Source of the DNA: Hyphomicrobiaceae bacterium
Lineage (GTDB): Bacteria > Pseudomonadota > Alphaproteobacteria > Rhizobiales > JAKIUO01
Assembly: GCA_021647535.1 (NCBI GenBank)
Contig: JAKIUO010000118.1
Coordinates: 1 to 9,188 of the forward strand
Length of the DNA: 9,188 nucleotides
Reading direction: 5' to 3'
Numbering within the stretch: the stretch's first letter is position 1; the number at the start of each line of letters is the position of its first letter. Shown here in pieces: positions 1-6,553 of this stretch. Position numbers and translations under genes: made by a program. The notes beneath the pieces were generated by a model. That model was not told the DNA's origin. It saw only the letters and a program-made list of their open reading frames with translations, and searched no databases.

Positions 1-1203
1 GATGGCCCCGGCGCGGTCTTTGTCGTGAGTGATCAGCTTGGCGATCATCGGGTCGTAATAGACCGAGATATCACTGCCTTGGATGACGCCGTCATCGACA
101 CGCACATGCTTGCTTGTTTCGGGGGGCAGGTAGCTCGACAGACGACCAATGGAGGGCAGGAAACCGCGCGACGGGTCTTCGGCATAGATGCGCGTTTCCA
201 TGGCCCAGCCGTTGAGTTTCACATCTTTTTGTGTGAGGGGCAGTTTTTCGTCCGCAGCAACACGGATCATCAGCTCGACAAGATCAAGGCCGGTGATCAT
301 CTCGGTGACGGGGTGCTCGACCTGCAAACGGGTGTTCATTTCGAGGAAATAAAAATTGCGGTCGCCATCAACGATAAATTCGACGGTTCCGGCCGATCGA
401 TATTGTACCGCTTTGGCCAGTGCCACGGCCTGCTCGCCCATATTTTTGCGGGTCGCCTTGTCGATAAAGGGGGAGGGCGCTTCTTCGATGATTTTCTGGT
501 GGCGGCGCTGGATGGAACATTCGCGCTCCCCCAGATAAAGCGTGTTGCCATGGCTGTCAGCAATGATCTGGATTTCGATGTGGCGCGGCTGCGTGATGAA
601 CTTTTCCATCAAGATGCGATCATCGCCAAAGCTGCTGGCCGCTTCGTTTTTGGCGCGTTCATAGCCCGAGCGACATTCGCCTTCATCAAGGGCAACGCGC
701 ATACCTTTGCCGCCGCCGCCAGCTGACGCCTTGATCATCACCGGATAGCCGATTTGGGCGGCGACTTCGATGGCGTGGTCGGCGTCGATAATGAGGTCGT
801 CATGGCCAGGCACCACATTGACGCCGGCTTTCATGGCCAGTTTTTTGGAGGCCATCTTGTCGCCCATGCTCTTTATGGCCAGTTCGCCCGGACCGATAAA
901 GGCGATGTCTTCTTTTTTGAGAGCATTATAAAAAGCGACGTTTTCCGATAAGAAACCATAGCCAGGGTGTACCGCCTGTGCGCCCGTTTCTTTGCAGGCG
1001 GCGATGATCTTTTCGATGACCAGATAGCTTTGGGCCGCTACTGGGGGACCAATATGCACAGCTTCATCGGCCAGCATTACATGCAGGGCGCTCTGGTCGG
1101 CGTCGGAATAAACGGCGACGGTTTTTATGCCCATCTTTTTGGCGCTGTTGATCACCCGGCAGGCGATCTCACCGCGATTGGCAATCAGAATTTTATCGAA
1201 CAT
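1..1203 (-). CDS. pccA: Propionyl-CoA carboxylase alpha (biotin carboxylase) subunit, 3' end cut by window
   Basis: Biotin carboxylase subunit of an acyl-CoA carboxylase. It uses ATP and bicarbonate to carboxylate biotin, and the PccB partner passes the carboxyl group to propionyl-CoA, giving methylmalonyl-CoA in the cytoplasm. The reading frame is open from the ATG at 1203 to the window edge (401 codons). It starts MFDKILIANRGEIACRV, the typical N-terminus of the family. The ATP-grasp glycine loop (AGGGGKGMR, about residues 161–169) and the active-site block EMNTRLQVEHPVTE (288–301) are intact, with E288, N290, R292, Q294, E296 and R338 at positions matching E. coli AccC. The C-terminal biotinyl domain lies outside the window. 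The start has an AGGA Shine-Dalgarno overlapping the TAG stop of pccB, 8 bases away, so the pair is probably translationally coupled. Assignment to PCC rather than acetyl-CoA or methylcrotonyl-CoA carboxylase rests on the neighbouring mcm and pccB. Confidence 0.93.
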   Translation of the reverse strand, partial: MFDKILIANRGEIACRVINSAKKMGIKTVAVYSDADQSALHVMLADEAVHIGPPVAAQSYLVIEKIIAACKETGAQAVHPGYGFLSENVAFYNALKKEDIAFIGPGELAIKSMGDKMASKKLAMKAGVNVVPGHDDLIIDADHAIEVAAQIGYPVMIKASAGGGGKGMRVALDEGECRSGYERAKNEAASSFGDDRILMEKFITQPRHIEIQIIADSHGNTLYLGERECSIQRRHQKIIEEAPSPFIDKATRKNMGEQAVALAKAVQYRSAGTVEFIVDGDRNFYFLEMNTRLQVEHPVTEMITGLDLVELMIRVAADEKLPLTQKDVKLNGWAMETRIYAEDPSRGFLPSIGRLSSYLPPETSKHVRVDDGVIQGSDISVYYDPMIAKLITHDKDRAGAI

Positions 1204-1211
1204 AAAGTATC

Positions 1212-2744
1212 CTAAAGCGGGATATTGCCGTGCTTGCGCCACGGATTTTTGAGGTCTTTTTCCTTGAGCATTTCCAATGACCGGCAAACGCGCATACGGG
1301 TATTTTGCGGCATCAGCACATCATCTATAAAGCCAAGACGGCCAGCGACAAAGGGGTTGGCGAATTTCTCGCGATATTCTTCGGTGCGCTGCGCAATTTT
1401 CTTGGGGTCATCCATTTGCGAACGAAAAATAATTTCAACTGCTCCCGATGGTCCCATAACAGCGATTTCTGCGCTCGGCCAGGCGAAATTGACATCGCCG
1501 CGCAAATGTTTGGAGGCCATCACACAATAAGCCCCGCCATAGGATTTGCGGGTGATAACGGTGATCTTTGGCACAGTGGCTTCGGCGTAGGCATAGAGCA
1601 GCTTGGCGCCATGCTTGATGATGCCGCCATATTCCTGATCGGTGCCGGGCAAAAAGCCAGGGACATCAATCAGGGTCAGAATGGGGATATTGAAAGCGTC
1701 ACAAAAGCGGATGAAGCGGGCGGCTTTTCGCGAGGCGCTGATATCAAGGCAACCGGCCAGCACCATGGGCTGATTGGCGACAATGCCCACTGTGGAGCCT
1801 TCCATGCGGCCAAAACCAATGATGATATTGGCGGCAAAATCGGGTTGCAGCTCAAAAAAATCATTGTCATCAACGATCTTGTATATGGCCTCTTTCATGT
1901 CATAGGCCTTGTTGGGGTCTTTTGGCACTAGAGAACAAAGCGAAGGAATTTGGCGCGTGCCGGGATCTTTGGTCGGCCAGTGCGGCGGCTTTTGCTTGTT
2001 GCTGGCAGGTATGAAATTGATAAAGCGGCGCAGGAGTAAAAGGGCCTCCACATCATTTTCAAAGGCCATGTCGGCCACGCCGGATTTGCTGGTATGGGTA
2101 TTGGCACCGCCAAGCTCTTCTGCCGTAACCTCTTCATGGGTAACGGTTTTAACAACTTCTGGCCCGGTCAAAAACATATAGGAGGTATCTTTGACCATAA
2201 AGATAAAATCGGTGATGGCCGGGGAATAAACCGCGCCGCCCGCACATGGCCCCATGATCATGGAGATCTGCGGCACAACGCCAGAGGCCAGCACATTGGC
2301 CTGAAACACATCGGCATAACCGCCAAGGCTCTCAACCCCTTCCTGGATACGCGCACCGCCGCTGTCATTAATACCAATGACCGGCGCACCGACCTTCATG
2401 GCCTGCGCTAAAAGCTTGCAGATCTTAGCGGAATGAGCCGAAGAAAGCGAGCCGCCAAACACCGTGAAATCCTGCGAATAAACAAAAATCAAGCGCCCGC
2501 AAATGGTGCCATAGCCAATCACAACTCCATCGCCGGGTACTTTATTTTCCGCCATGCCGAAATCAGTGCAACGGTGTTCGACAAACATGTCCCACTCTTC
2601 AAACGTGCCAGGGTCAAGCAATAGCTCAATACGCTCGCGCGCGGTGAGTTTGCCCTTCTCATGCTGCTTGTCAATACGCCCCTGACCCCCGCCAAGCCGG
2701 GCCGCAGCGCGTTTTTCTTCTAGCAGTCTGGTTATGTCACTCAT
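1212..2744 (-). CDS. pccB: Propionyl-CoA carboxylase beta (carboxyltransferase) subunit
   Basis: Carboxyltransferase subunit that moves CO2 from biotin to propionyl-CoA. The 510-residue product has the usual length for PccB. It opens with MSDITRLLEEKRAAARLGGG, followed by GKLTARERIELLLDPGTFEE (31–50), the standard start of this family. The N-terminal crotonase-like half has GINDSGGARIQEGV (124–137) and GPCAGGAVYSP (165–175), forming one oxyanion region. The C-terminal half has DVPGFLPGTDQEYGG (360–374) and RKSYGGAYCVMASK (399–412), and AWPSAEIAVMGPSGAVEIIF (421–440) is typical of propionyl-CoA enzymes. The frame stays open upstream to 2921, but the extra 59 codons run through an intergenic repeat, so I chose the ATG at 2744, which has a GGAAA Shine-Dalgarno 6 bases upstream. 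The stop lies 8 bases from the pccA start, indicating one operon. Confidence 0.94.
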   Translation of the reverse strand: MSDITRLLEEKRAAARLGGGQGRIDKQHEKGKLTARERIELLLDPGTFEEWDMFVEHRCTDFGMAENKVPGDGVVIGYGTICGRLIFVYSQDFTVFGGSLSSAHSAKICKLLAQAMKVGAPVIGINDSGGARIQEGVESLGGYADVFQANVLASGVVPQISMIMGPCAGGAVYSPAITDFIFMVKDTSYMFLTGPEVVKTVTHEEVTAEELGGANTHTSKSGVADMAFENDVEALLLLRRFINFIPASNKQKPPHWPTKDPGTRQIPSLCSLVPKDPNKAYDMKEAIYKIVDDNDFFELQPDFAANIIIGFGRMEGSTVGIVANQPMVLAGCLDISASRKAARFIRFCDAFNIPILTLIDVPGFLPGTDQEYGGIIKHGAKLLYAYAEATVPKITVITRKSYGGAYCVMASKHLRGDVNFAWPSAEIAVMGPSGAVEIIFRSQMDDPKKIAQRTEEYREKFANPFVAGRLGFIDDVLMPQNTRMRVCRSLEMLKEKDLKNPWRKHGNIPL

Positions 2745-2776
2745 ACTTTGTTTCCAAAAATATCCGGTCAAATCTT

Positions 2777-2816
2777 GTCCCCTCTCCTCTGAGGGGAGAG
2801 GGTTAGGGAGAGGGGG
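2777..2816. repeat. Palindromic intergenic repeat, copy A
   Basis: A roughly 40-base CCCTCTCC/GGAGAGGG-rich unit. CCCTCTCC (2780–2787) pairs with GGAGAGGG (2795–2802) around a 7-base loop, followed by TTAGGGAGAGGGGG. It closely resembles the reverse complement of copy B at 2908–2947. Such units, which read PLPNPLPS or SPQPSPR when translated, are common dispersed extragenic palindromes in proteobacteria; that is from general knowledge. It lies in the leader of pccB, about 30 bases upstream of the start, so it would be transcribed as a hairpin in the pccB mRNA. Confidence 0.8.
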
Positions 2817-2845
2817 TAATACGAAGAATAGCCCTGCATCGAATA

Positions 2846-2874
2846 AGATTATTTTACAAACTATTACAATGCAA
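2846..2874 (-). promoter_or_regulatory. Possible sigma-70 promoter for pccB
   Basis: On the minus strand TTGCAT (2874–2869) is followed by a 17-base AT-rich spacer and TAATCT (2851–2846). The spacing is right and the stretch is the most AT-rich part of the gap between the two repeats. The −10 matches only half of the consensus, so this is a weak prediction. If real, pccBA has its own promoter apart from mcm. Confidence 0.3.
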
Positions 2875-2907
2875 TACGAGAAAAGATGAGAGGCTGCAAG
2901 ATGCGAA

Positions 2908-2947
2908 CCCCCTCTCCCCAACCCTCTCCCCGTCTGGGAGAGGGGGC
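2908..2947. repeat. Palindromic intergenic repeat, copy B (inverted relative to copy A)
   Basis: CCCTCTCCC (2922–2930) pairs perfectly with GGGAGAGGG (2936–2944) around the 5-base loop CGTCT, flanked by CCCCCTCTCCCCAA. Its reverse complement aligns with copy A over about 40 bases with few mismatches, so the two units face each other across 91 bases and could also pair as one long stem. It lies 56 bases past the mcm stop. There is no U tract after the stem in the mcm direction, so it is not a standard intrinsic terminator, although it may protect the mcm 3' end. Confidence 0.8.
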
Positions 2948-3002
2948 GTTTTCTACGCTTTTTCTTTCAAATTTCCTTTTTTCAATTCTGTTGAAAATCG
3001 CT

Positions 3003-5183
3003 TCATGCATTGCCGCCCACTGCTTGGCGACGGATCATTTCCAATATTTCTTGTGCGGATTTTGGGAGTTCGGTGCCGGGGCCGTAGATGGCAGCGACGC
3101 CCAGGTCGTATAGTTGCTGATGGTCTTTGGGCGGGATGACGCCGCCGCAAATGACCAGCATATCATTGGCTTTTTGTTCTTTCAGTTCATTGAGGAGCTG
3201 GGGCACGAGGGTTTTATGGCCAGCGGTGAGGGTTGAGATGCCGATGACGTGCACCTTTTTTTCGATGGCCAATTGGGCGGCTTCTTGCGGGGTCTGGAAC
3301 AGCGGGGCCAACTCCACATCAAAGCCCATATCGCCATAGGCCGAGGCGATCACCCGCGCGCCACGATCATGGCCATCCTGCCCGAGCTTGACGACCAGCA
3401 TGGAGGGGCGGCGACCTTCTGATTGTGTGAAACTGGCCAGTTCGGCCTTGATGGCCTCGAACTGTTCATCCCCTTCATAAACGGCACCATACACTCCAGA
3501 AATACTCCTGTTTACAGCTTTGTAGCGCGAAAATACCTGTTCGAGGGCGCTGGTGATTTCGCCAACCGTTGCGCGGGCGCGGCTGGCGGCAATTGAGAGT
3601 TCCAGTAGATTATGGTTTTGCTCCGCCCCTCTTTTAAGAGCATGAAGGGCGCTTTGACAAGCCCTGTCGTTACGCTGTTTTTTGAGGAGCCGCAAGCGCT
3701 TGATCTGGTCCTCGCGCACAGCGTCATTATCTATGTGCAGAAGGTCAAGCTCATCGCTTTTGTCGAGTGTGAATTCATCGCGTACATATTTGTTGACCCC
3801 GACTATGGTTTGCTCACCGCGATCAATCTGGGCTTGACGCAAGGCGGCGGCTTTTTCGATGCGCTGCTTTGGCATTCCGTGCTCGACGGCTTTGGTCATG
3901 CCGCCAAGTGCTTCGACCTCAAGAATGAGCGTCCGCGCCTGGCTGGCAAGTTGATCGGTGAGGCTTTCGATATAATAAGAGCCCCCCAGCGGATCGATGA
4001 CATCGCAAATGCCGGTTTCCTCTTGCAGGATGATTTGCGTGTTGCGGGCTAGCTGGGCGGAAAAGGCGCTGGGCAAAGCGAGCGCCTCGTCAAAAGAGTT
4101 GGTGTGCAGGGATTGCGTGCCACCAAGCACGCCCGCCATGGCTTCAATGGTGGTGCGTATAATATTATTGTAGGGGTCAGTTGCAGTCAGGCTGACGCCG
4201 GAGGTCTGGGTATGGGTACGCAACATTTTTGAACGCGGATTTTTGGGAGAAAAATGCTCCTCCATCAATTGCGACCAGAGTAAACGGGCGGCGCGCAGCT
4301 TGGCGATCTGCGTAAAAAAATCCATGCCGATGCCAAAAAAGAACGATAGGCGCGGCGCGAAATCATCGACCTCAAGACCGCTTTGAATGGCGGTGCGCAC
4401 ATATTCCAGGCCATCGGCCAGCGTGAAGGCCAGTTCTTGCACGGCGGTGGCTCCGGCCTCTTGCATATGATAGCCCGAAATGGAGATCGGGTTGAAGCCC
4501 GGCATATATTTTGCGGTGTAAGTAATGATATCGGCGGTGATGCGCATACTGGGGGCGGGGGGATAGATATAGGTATTGCGCACCATGAATTCCTTGAGAA
4601 TATCATTTTGCAGGGTGCCATTGAGCTGATCGGCGCGCACGCCGCTTTCCTCTGCCGCGACGATAAACCCGGCCATAATCGGCAATACGGCCCCATTCAT
4701 GGTCATGGAAACGGATACTTTGTCGAGGGGGATGCCTGCAAACAGGGCTTTCATGTCCTCAACGCTATCAATGGCAACGCCCGCCGCGCCGACATCGCCA
4801 ACAACGCGCGGGTGATCGCTGTCATAGCCGCGATGGGTCGGCAGATCGAAAGCCACAGAGAGGCCCTGCTGACCCGCCGCGAGGTTCTTTTTGTAAAAGG
4901 CATTGGAGGCTTTGGCGGTCGAAAAACCGGCATATTGGCGGATGGTCCACGGGCGCCCGGTATACATGGTGGCACGCGGGCCGCGCACAAAGGGGGCATG
5001 GCCGGGCAATGTATTGTTGTGTTTGAGGCCTTTGAGATCGGCTTTGGTATAAAGAGGTTTGACCGCGAGACCGTCAGGGTTTTTAGGGGGCAGGTCAGCT
5101 AGGGGTTTGCTGCGCAATTCGTGGGTGGCCAGCTGTTGCCAGTCTTTGAGGGATGGCTTTTTGTTTTTCTTCTTGTTGGCCAT
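3003..5183 (-). CDS. mcm: Adenosylcobalamin-dependent methylmalonyl-CoA mutase
   Basis: Rearranges (R)-methylmalonyl-CoA to succinyl-CoA using adenosylcobalamin, the last step of propionate, odd-chain fatty acid and branched amino acid breakdown. The 726-residue product is the normal full length for the catalytic chain. The N-terminal substrate-binding TIM barrel has GRPWTIRQYAGFSTA (76–90, with Y84 corresponding to the catalytic tyrosine) and SGYHMQEAGA (236–245, with H239 near the cobalamin). The C-terminal B12 domain has DGHDRG (603–608, cobalt-ligating H605), STL (650–652) and the glycine pair at 680–681, the full base-off/His-on signature. So the barrel and B12 domain are both present in one intact chain. 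The start at 5183 has AAGGGA 7 bases upstream. The lysine-rich N-terminus (ANKKKNKK) is unusual but short. It is followed by pccB after a 258-base gap with repeats. The same gene is called scpA, bhbA or mutB in other species. Confidence 0.95.
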   Translation of the reverse strand: MANKKKNKKPSLKDWQQLATHELRSKPLADLPPKNPDGLAVKPLYTKADLKGLKHNNTLPGHAPFVRGPRATMYTGRPWTIRQYAGFSTAKASNAFYKKNLAAGQQGLSVAFDLPTHRGYDSDHPRVVGDVGAAGVAIDSVEDMKALFAGIPLDKVSVSMTMNGAVLPIMAGFIVAAEESGVRADQLNGTLQNDILKEFMVRNTYIYPPAPSMRITADIITYTAKYMPGFNPISISGYHMQEAGATAVQELAFTLADGLEYVRTAIQSGLEVDDFAPRLSFFFGIGMDFFTQIAKLRAARLLWSQLMEEHFSPKNPRSKMLRTHTQTSGVSLTATDPYNNIIRTTIEAMAGVLGGTQSLHTNSFDEALALPSAFSAQLARNTQIILQEETGICDVIDPLGGSYYIESLTDQLASQARTLILEVEALGGMTKAVEHGMPKQRIEKAAALRQAQIDRGEQTIVGVNKYVRDEFTLDKSDELDLLHIDNDAVREDQIKRLRLLKKQRNDRACQSALHALKRGAEQNHNLLELSIAASRARATVGEITSALEQVFSRYKAVNRSISGVYGAVYEGDEQFEAIKAELASFTQSEGRRPSMLVVKLGQDGHDRGARVIASAYGDMGFDVELAPLFQTPQEAAQLAIEKKVHVIGISTLTAGHKTLVPQLLNELKEQKANDMLVICGGVIPPKDHQQLYDLGVAAIYGPGTELPKSAQEILEMIRRQAVGGNA

Positions 5184-5204
5184 TTCAGGGTCCCTTTACA
5201 GCTC

Positions 5205-5259
5205 ATACCAGATCACAAAAAAAATCACTCTTGTCATGATTTGTTTTGTGATCTGGTAT
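5205..5259. repeat. Perfect 16-bp inverted repeat upstream of mcm (candidate operator or palindromic element)
   Basis: ATACCAGATCACAAAA (5205–5220) is the exact reverse complement of TTTTGTGATCTGGTAT (5244–5259), with a 23-base AT-rich spacer. It begins 21 bases upstream of the mcm start codon, overlapping where the mcm promoter or leader should be. Sixteen bases spanning most of the right arm (5247–5262) recur exactly, on the other strand, at 7875–7890. No T tract fits an intrinsic terminator for mcm. Each arm contains TGGTAT, which could be read as an extended −10 (TGGTATTAT on plus, TGGTATGAG on minus), so a regulatory role is possible but unproven. Confidence 0.8.
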
Positions 5260-5292
5260 TATCCTCTTTACCGGTCTGTCAGGTTCAAACTA

Positions 5293-5320
5293 TTGAATTC
5301 AAGCTTGTTTCAAGCTATTC
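5293..5320. repeat. Small nested palindromes in the mcm–cueR gap
   Basis: TTGAATTCAA (5293–5302) is a 10-base palindrome. AGCTTG (5302–5307) pairs with CAAGCT (5311–5316) around TTT, and GAAT (5295–5298) can extend this with ATTC (5317–5320) across a 3-base bulge. It is a short imperfect hairpin of unknown role in the divergent gap. Confidence 0.4.
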
Positions 5321-5365
5321 TGATAAGGGGTGACAGAGTGGTTCGCTGGTTGCGGTCACTAGGCC

Positions 5366-5395
5366 ATATTGAATGTGTGCTGTCAATATTGAATG
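5366..5395. repeat. ATATTGAATG direct repeat with 20-base period upstream of cueR
   Basis: ATATTGAATG occurs at 5366–5375 and again at 5386–5395, start to start 20 bases, close to two helical turns. GATAAT (5395–5400) follows and would make a plausible −10 for cueR, with TTGAAT (5369–5374) at a long 20-base spacing. This could be a protein-binding pair or part of the cueR promoter. The evidence is limited to the repeat itself. Confidence 0.4.
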
Positions 5396-5456
5396 ATAAT
5401 TAACCATATAAAACAGTCACTAATTAACGATTGAAACCATAGACAGGAACCGCAAA

Positions 5457-5840
5457 ATGATTGTTGGTCAGGCCGCAAAAAGCGCAGGACTTCCCGCCAA
5501 AACTTTGCGTTATTATGAAGAGATCGGCCTTGTGGAACCGGCCAGGCTGGAAAATGGCTATCGTGATTATGATGAAGGTGATCTGTCTCGTTTGAAATTT
5601 TTGAGCCGGGCGCGTTCGCTAGGGTTTTCCATTTCCGATTGCCGGGCTTTGTTGTCGCTTGGTGACAACCAGCAAAGATCCAGCCGGGATGTGAAAGCCA
5701 TTGCCAGCGCCCATCTTGAAAATATCGAGCAAAAAATAGCCGAATTGCGCACGATGAAAAAGGCGCTGGCCAAGCTCGTCTCGTCCTGCCATGGCGACGA
5801 ACATGCGGACTGTCCGATCATTGATGAGCTCACCAAATAA
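5457..5840 (+). CDS. cueR: CueR/HmrR-type Cu(I)-responsive MerR-family transcriptional activator
   Basis: MerR-family regulator that senses cytoplasmic Cu(I) and activates copper-defence promoters by untwisting their long spacers. The 127 residues have the winged helix-turn-helix (1–70, with TLRYYEEIGLVEPAR at 16–30 and NGYRDY at 33–38), a dimerisation helix (about 77–108) and a C-terminal metal loop. C111 and C119 in CHGDEHADCPIIDEL correspond to the two Cu-binding cysteines of E. coli CueR, and S76 in RSSRDVK corresponds to CueR S77, which separates monovalent-metal sensors from divalent ones. The start has AGGA (5445–5448) 8 bases upstream. A CueR-type operator follows the gene and precedes a cytochrome c gene on the same strand. 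No copper ATPase is in the window. GolS or another Cu/Ag/Au sensor is the main alternative. Confidence 0.9.
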   Translation: MIVGQAAKSAGLPAKTLRYYEEIGLVEPARLENGYRDYDEGDLSRLKFLSRARSLGFSISDCRALLSLGDNQQRSSRDVKAIASAHLENIEQKIAELRTMKKALAKLVSSCHGDEHADCPIIDELTK

Positions 5841-5844
5841 CGCT

Positions 5845-5875
5845 GCAGGCAAGGATAATGGTGCGCTCAGCCTGC
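5845..5875 (+). terminator. Weak stem-loop after cueR
   Basis: GCAGGC (5845–5850) can pair with GCCTGC (5870–5875) around a 19-base loop, just after the cueR stop. No T tract follows and the loop is long, so this is a doubtful terminator. Confidence 0.2.
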
Positions 5876-5881
5876 TTCAGC

Positions 5882-5912
5882 TTGACATTCTACCTGCGGG
5901 AAGCTTCATTGT
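5882..5912 (+). promoter_or_regulatory. CueR-type operator/promoter driving the cytochrome c gene
   Basis: TTGACA (5882–5887) is followed by a 19-base spacer and CATTGT (5907–5912) as a weak −10; the long spacer is a hallmark of MerR-family promoters. The spacer region carries ACATTCT (5885–5891), 7 bases, then GGAAGCT (5899–5905). The known CueR consensus is ACCTTCC–N7–GGAAGGT, which the half-sites match at 5/7 and 6/7 with exact spacing. It lies 45 bases upstream of the cytochrome start and right behind cueR. The operator match is seen in sequence; binding is inferred. Confidence 0.7.
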
Positions 5913-5957
5913 GCAATCGATAGCAGGGGCTTGGTTTTTGAGGGAAGAGGGATAGCG

Positions 5958-6362
5958 ATGACTGGTAAGGTGATTTCAATTTTGATCGCGGTTGCGGTGC
6001 TTGGTGGACTATTTTTAATTTTGTCGAAAAGCGGTGGCAAGCGGCAAAACACCGAGGTTAAAGTTAAAATGCCGGTGCTGAGTGCGCTGGCGCAAACAGG
6101 TCAATCGCTGTTTCAGGCCAATTGCGCGCGCTGTCACGGCCTGAGCGCGGGCGGGAGCAGCTGGGGTCCACCGCTCATTCACAAATATTATGAGCCCAAC
6201 CATCATGCCGACGGCGCATTTTACAGAGCCGCTGCCAATGGCGTGCGGGCGCACCACTGGCGCTTTGGCAATATGCCTCCGGTGCCTTCGGTTAATCAGC
6301 AAGATGTCACCAAAATCATTGCCTTTGTGCGCGAAGTGCAAAAAGCCAATGGTATTTTTTAA
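5958..6362 (+). CDS. Small membrane-anchored, histidine-rich c-type cytochrome
   Basis: A 134-residue protein with one N-terminal hydrophobic segment (about 5–22, VISILIAVAVLGGLFLIL), likely an uncleaved anchor, and a periplasmic cytochrome c domain. The haem site is CARCHG (C56, C59, H60), and M106 in FGNMPPV is the probable sixth iron ligand. Between them lies a run of histidines: IHKYY (H75), NHH (82–83) and AHHW (99–100). The class-I fold ending KIIAFVREVQKANGIF is typical of monohaem cytochromes. The frame extends back to a TTG at 5931, but the ATG at 5958 has AGGGAAGAGGG just upstream and starts directly at the anchor. The CueR-type operator upstream points to copper-induced expression, perhaps passing electrons to or from a copper enzyme or helping periplasmic copper oxidation. 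From memory, cytochromes with this HHW…GNMPP pattern occur near copper resistance genes in alphaproteobacteria; function is not established here. Confidence 0.88.
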   Translation: MTGKVISILIAVAVLGGLFLILSKSGGKRQNTEVKVKMPVLSALAQTGQSLFQANCARCHGLSAGGSSWGPPLIHKYYEPNHHADGAFYRAAANGVRAHHWRFGNMPPVPSVNQQDVTKIIAFVREVQKANGIF

Positions 6363-6553
6363 GAGTTGCGGGATGAGGGAGCAATCAGGCTCAAAATGGA
6401 TGAGAGCAGGCTAAGCGGCCAGAAAAGTGAGGCCAGGGTCGCCAAGGCATAGTTGATTGGCCCTGAGGCTGTGCGTCGGTCGAGCTCGTTGAAGCTGTTT
6501 GTGCCAAAAAAAACGACCACGACGATATAGAAAAAGACTGGTTCTGTGGTCAT
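6359..6553 (-). CDS. Probable small two-helix membrane protein, unknown function
   Basis: A 64-residue frame with hydrophobic segments at about 6–16 (VFFYIVVVVFF) and 35–53 (YALATLASLFWPLSLLSSI), separated by a charged loop NELDRRTASG. Codon choice resembles the neighbouring genes (GTC, TTC, ATC, AAC, CTC), which favours a real gene over chance. Its stop overlaps the cytochrome stop by 4 bases tail to tail. The start has only a weak GAG-type Shine-Dalgarno. I recognise no family. A role in the membrane alongside the cytochrome is only a guess from position, and chance remains possible. Confidence 0.45.
   Translation of the reverse strand: MTTEPVFFYIVVVVFFGTNSFNELDRRTASGPINYALATLASLFWPLSLLSSILSLIAPSSRNS

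Noticed and set aside
25..1215. Plus-strand frames of up to 233 codons opposite pccA
   Set aside because: They are antisense shadows of the pccA codons; the minus-strand frame shows every biotin carboxylase motif and the plus frames resemble no family.
2745..2921. Longer N-terminus for PccB starting at 2921
   Set aside because: The added 59 codons cross the palindromic repeat and look like no PccB; the ATG at 2744 gives the standard family start.
2777..2947. CRISPR array from the repeated CCCTCTCC units
   Set aside because: Only two units, in inverted orientation, with no regular spacers and no cas genes.
4383..5102. 239-codon plus-strand frame opposite mcm
   Set aside because: Shadow of the well-supported mcm frame; glycine- and histidine-rich composition is typical of antisense GC-rich codons.
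5931..5957. TTG start giving a 143-residue cytochrome
   Set aside because: The ATG at 5958 has a strong purine-rich ribosome site and begins directly before the membrane anchor; the TTG has none.
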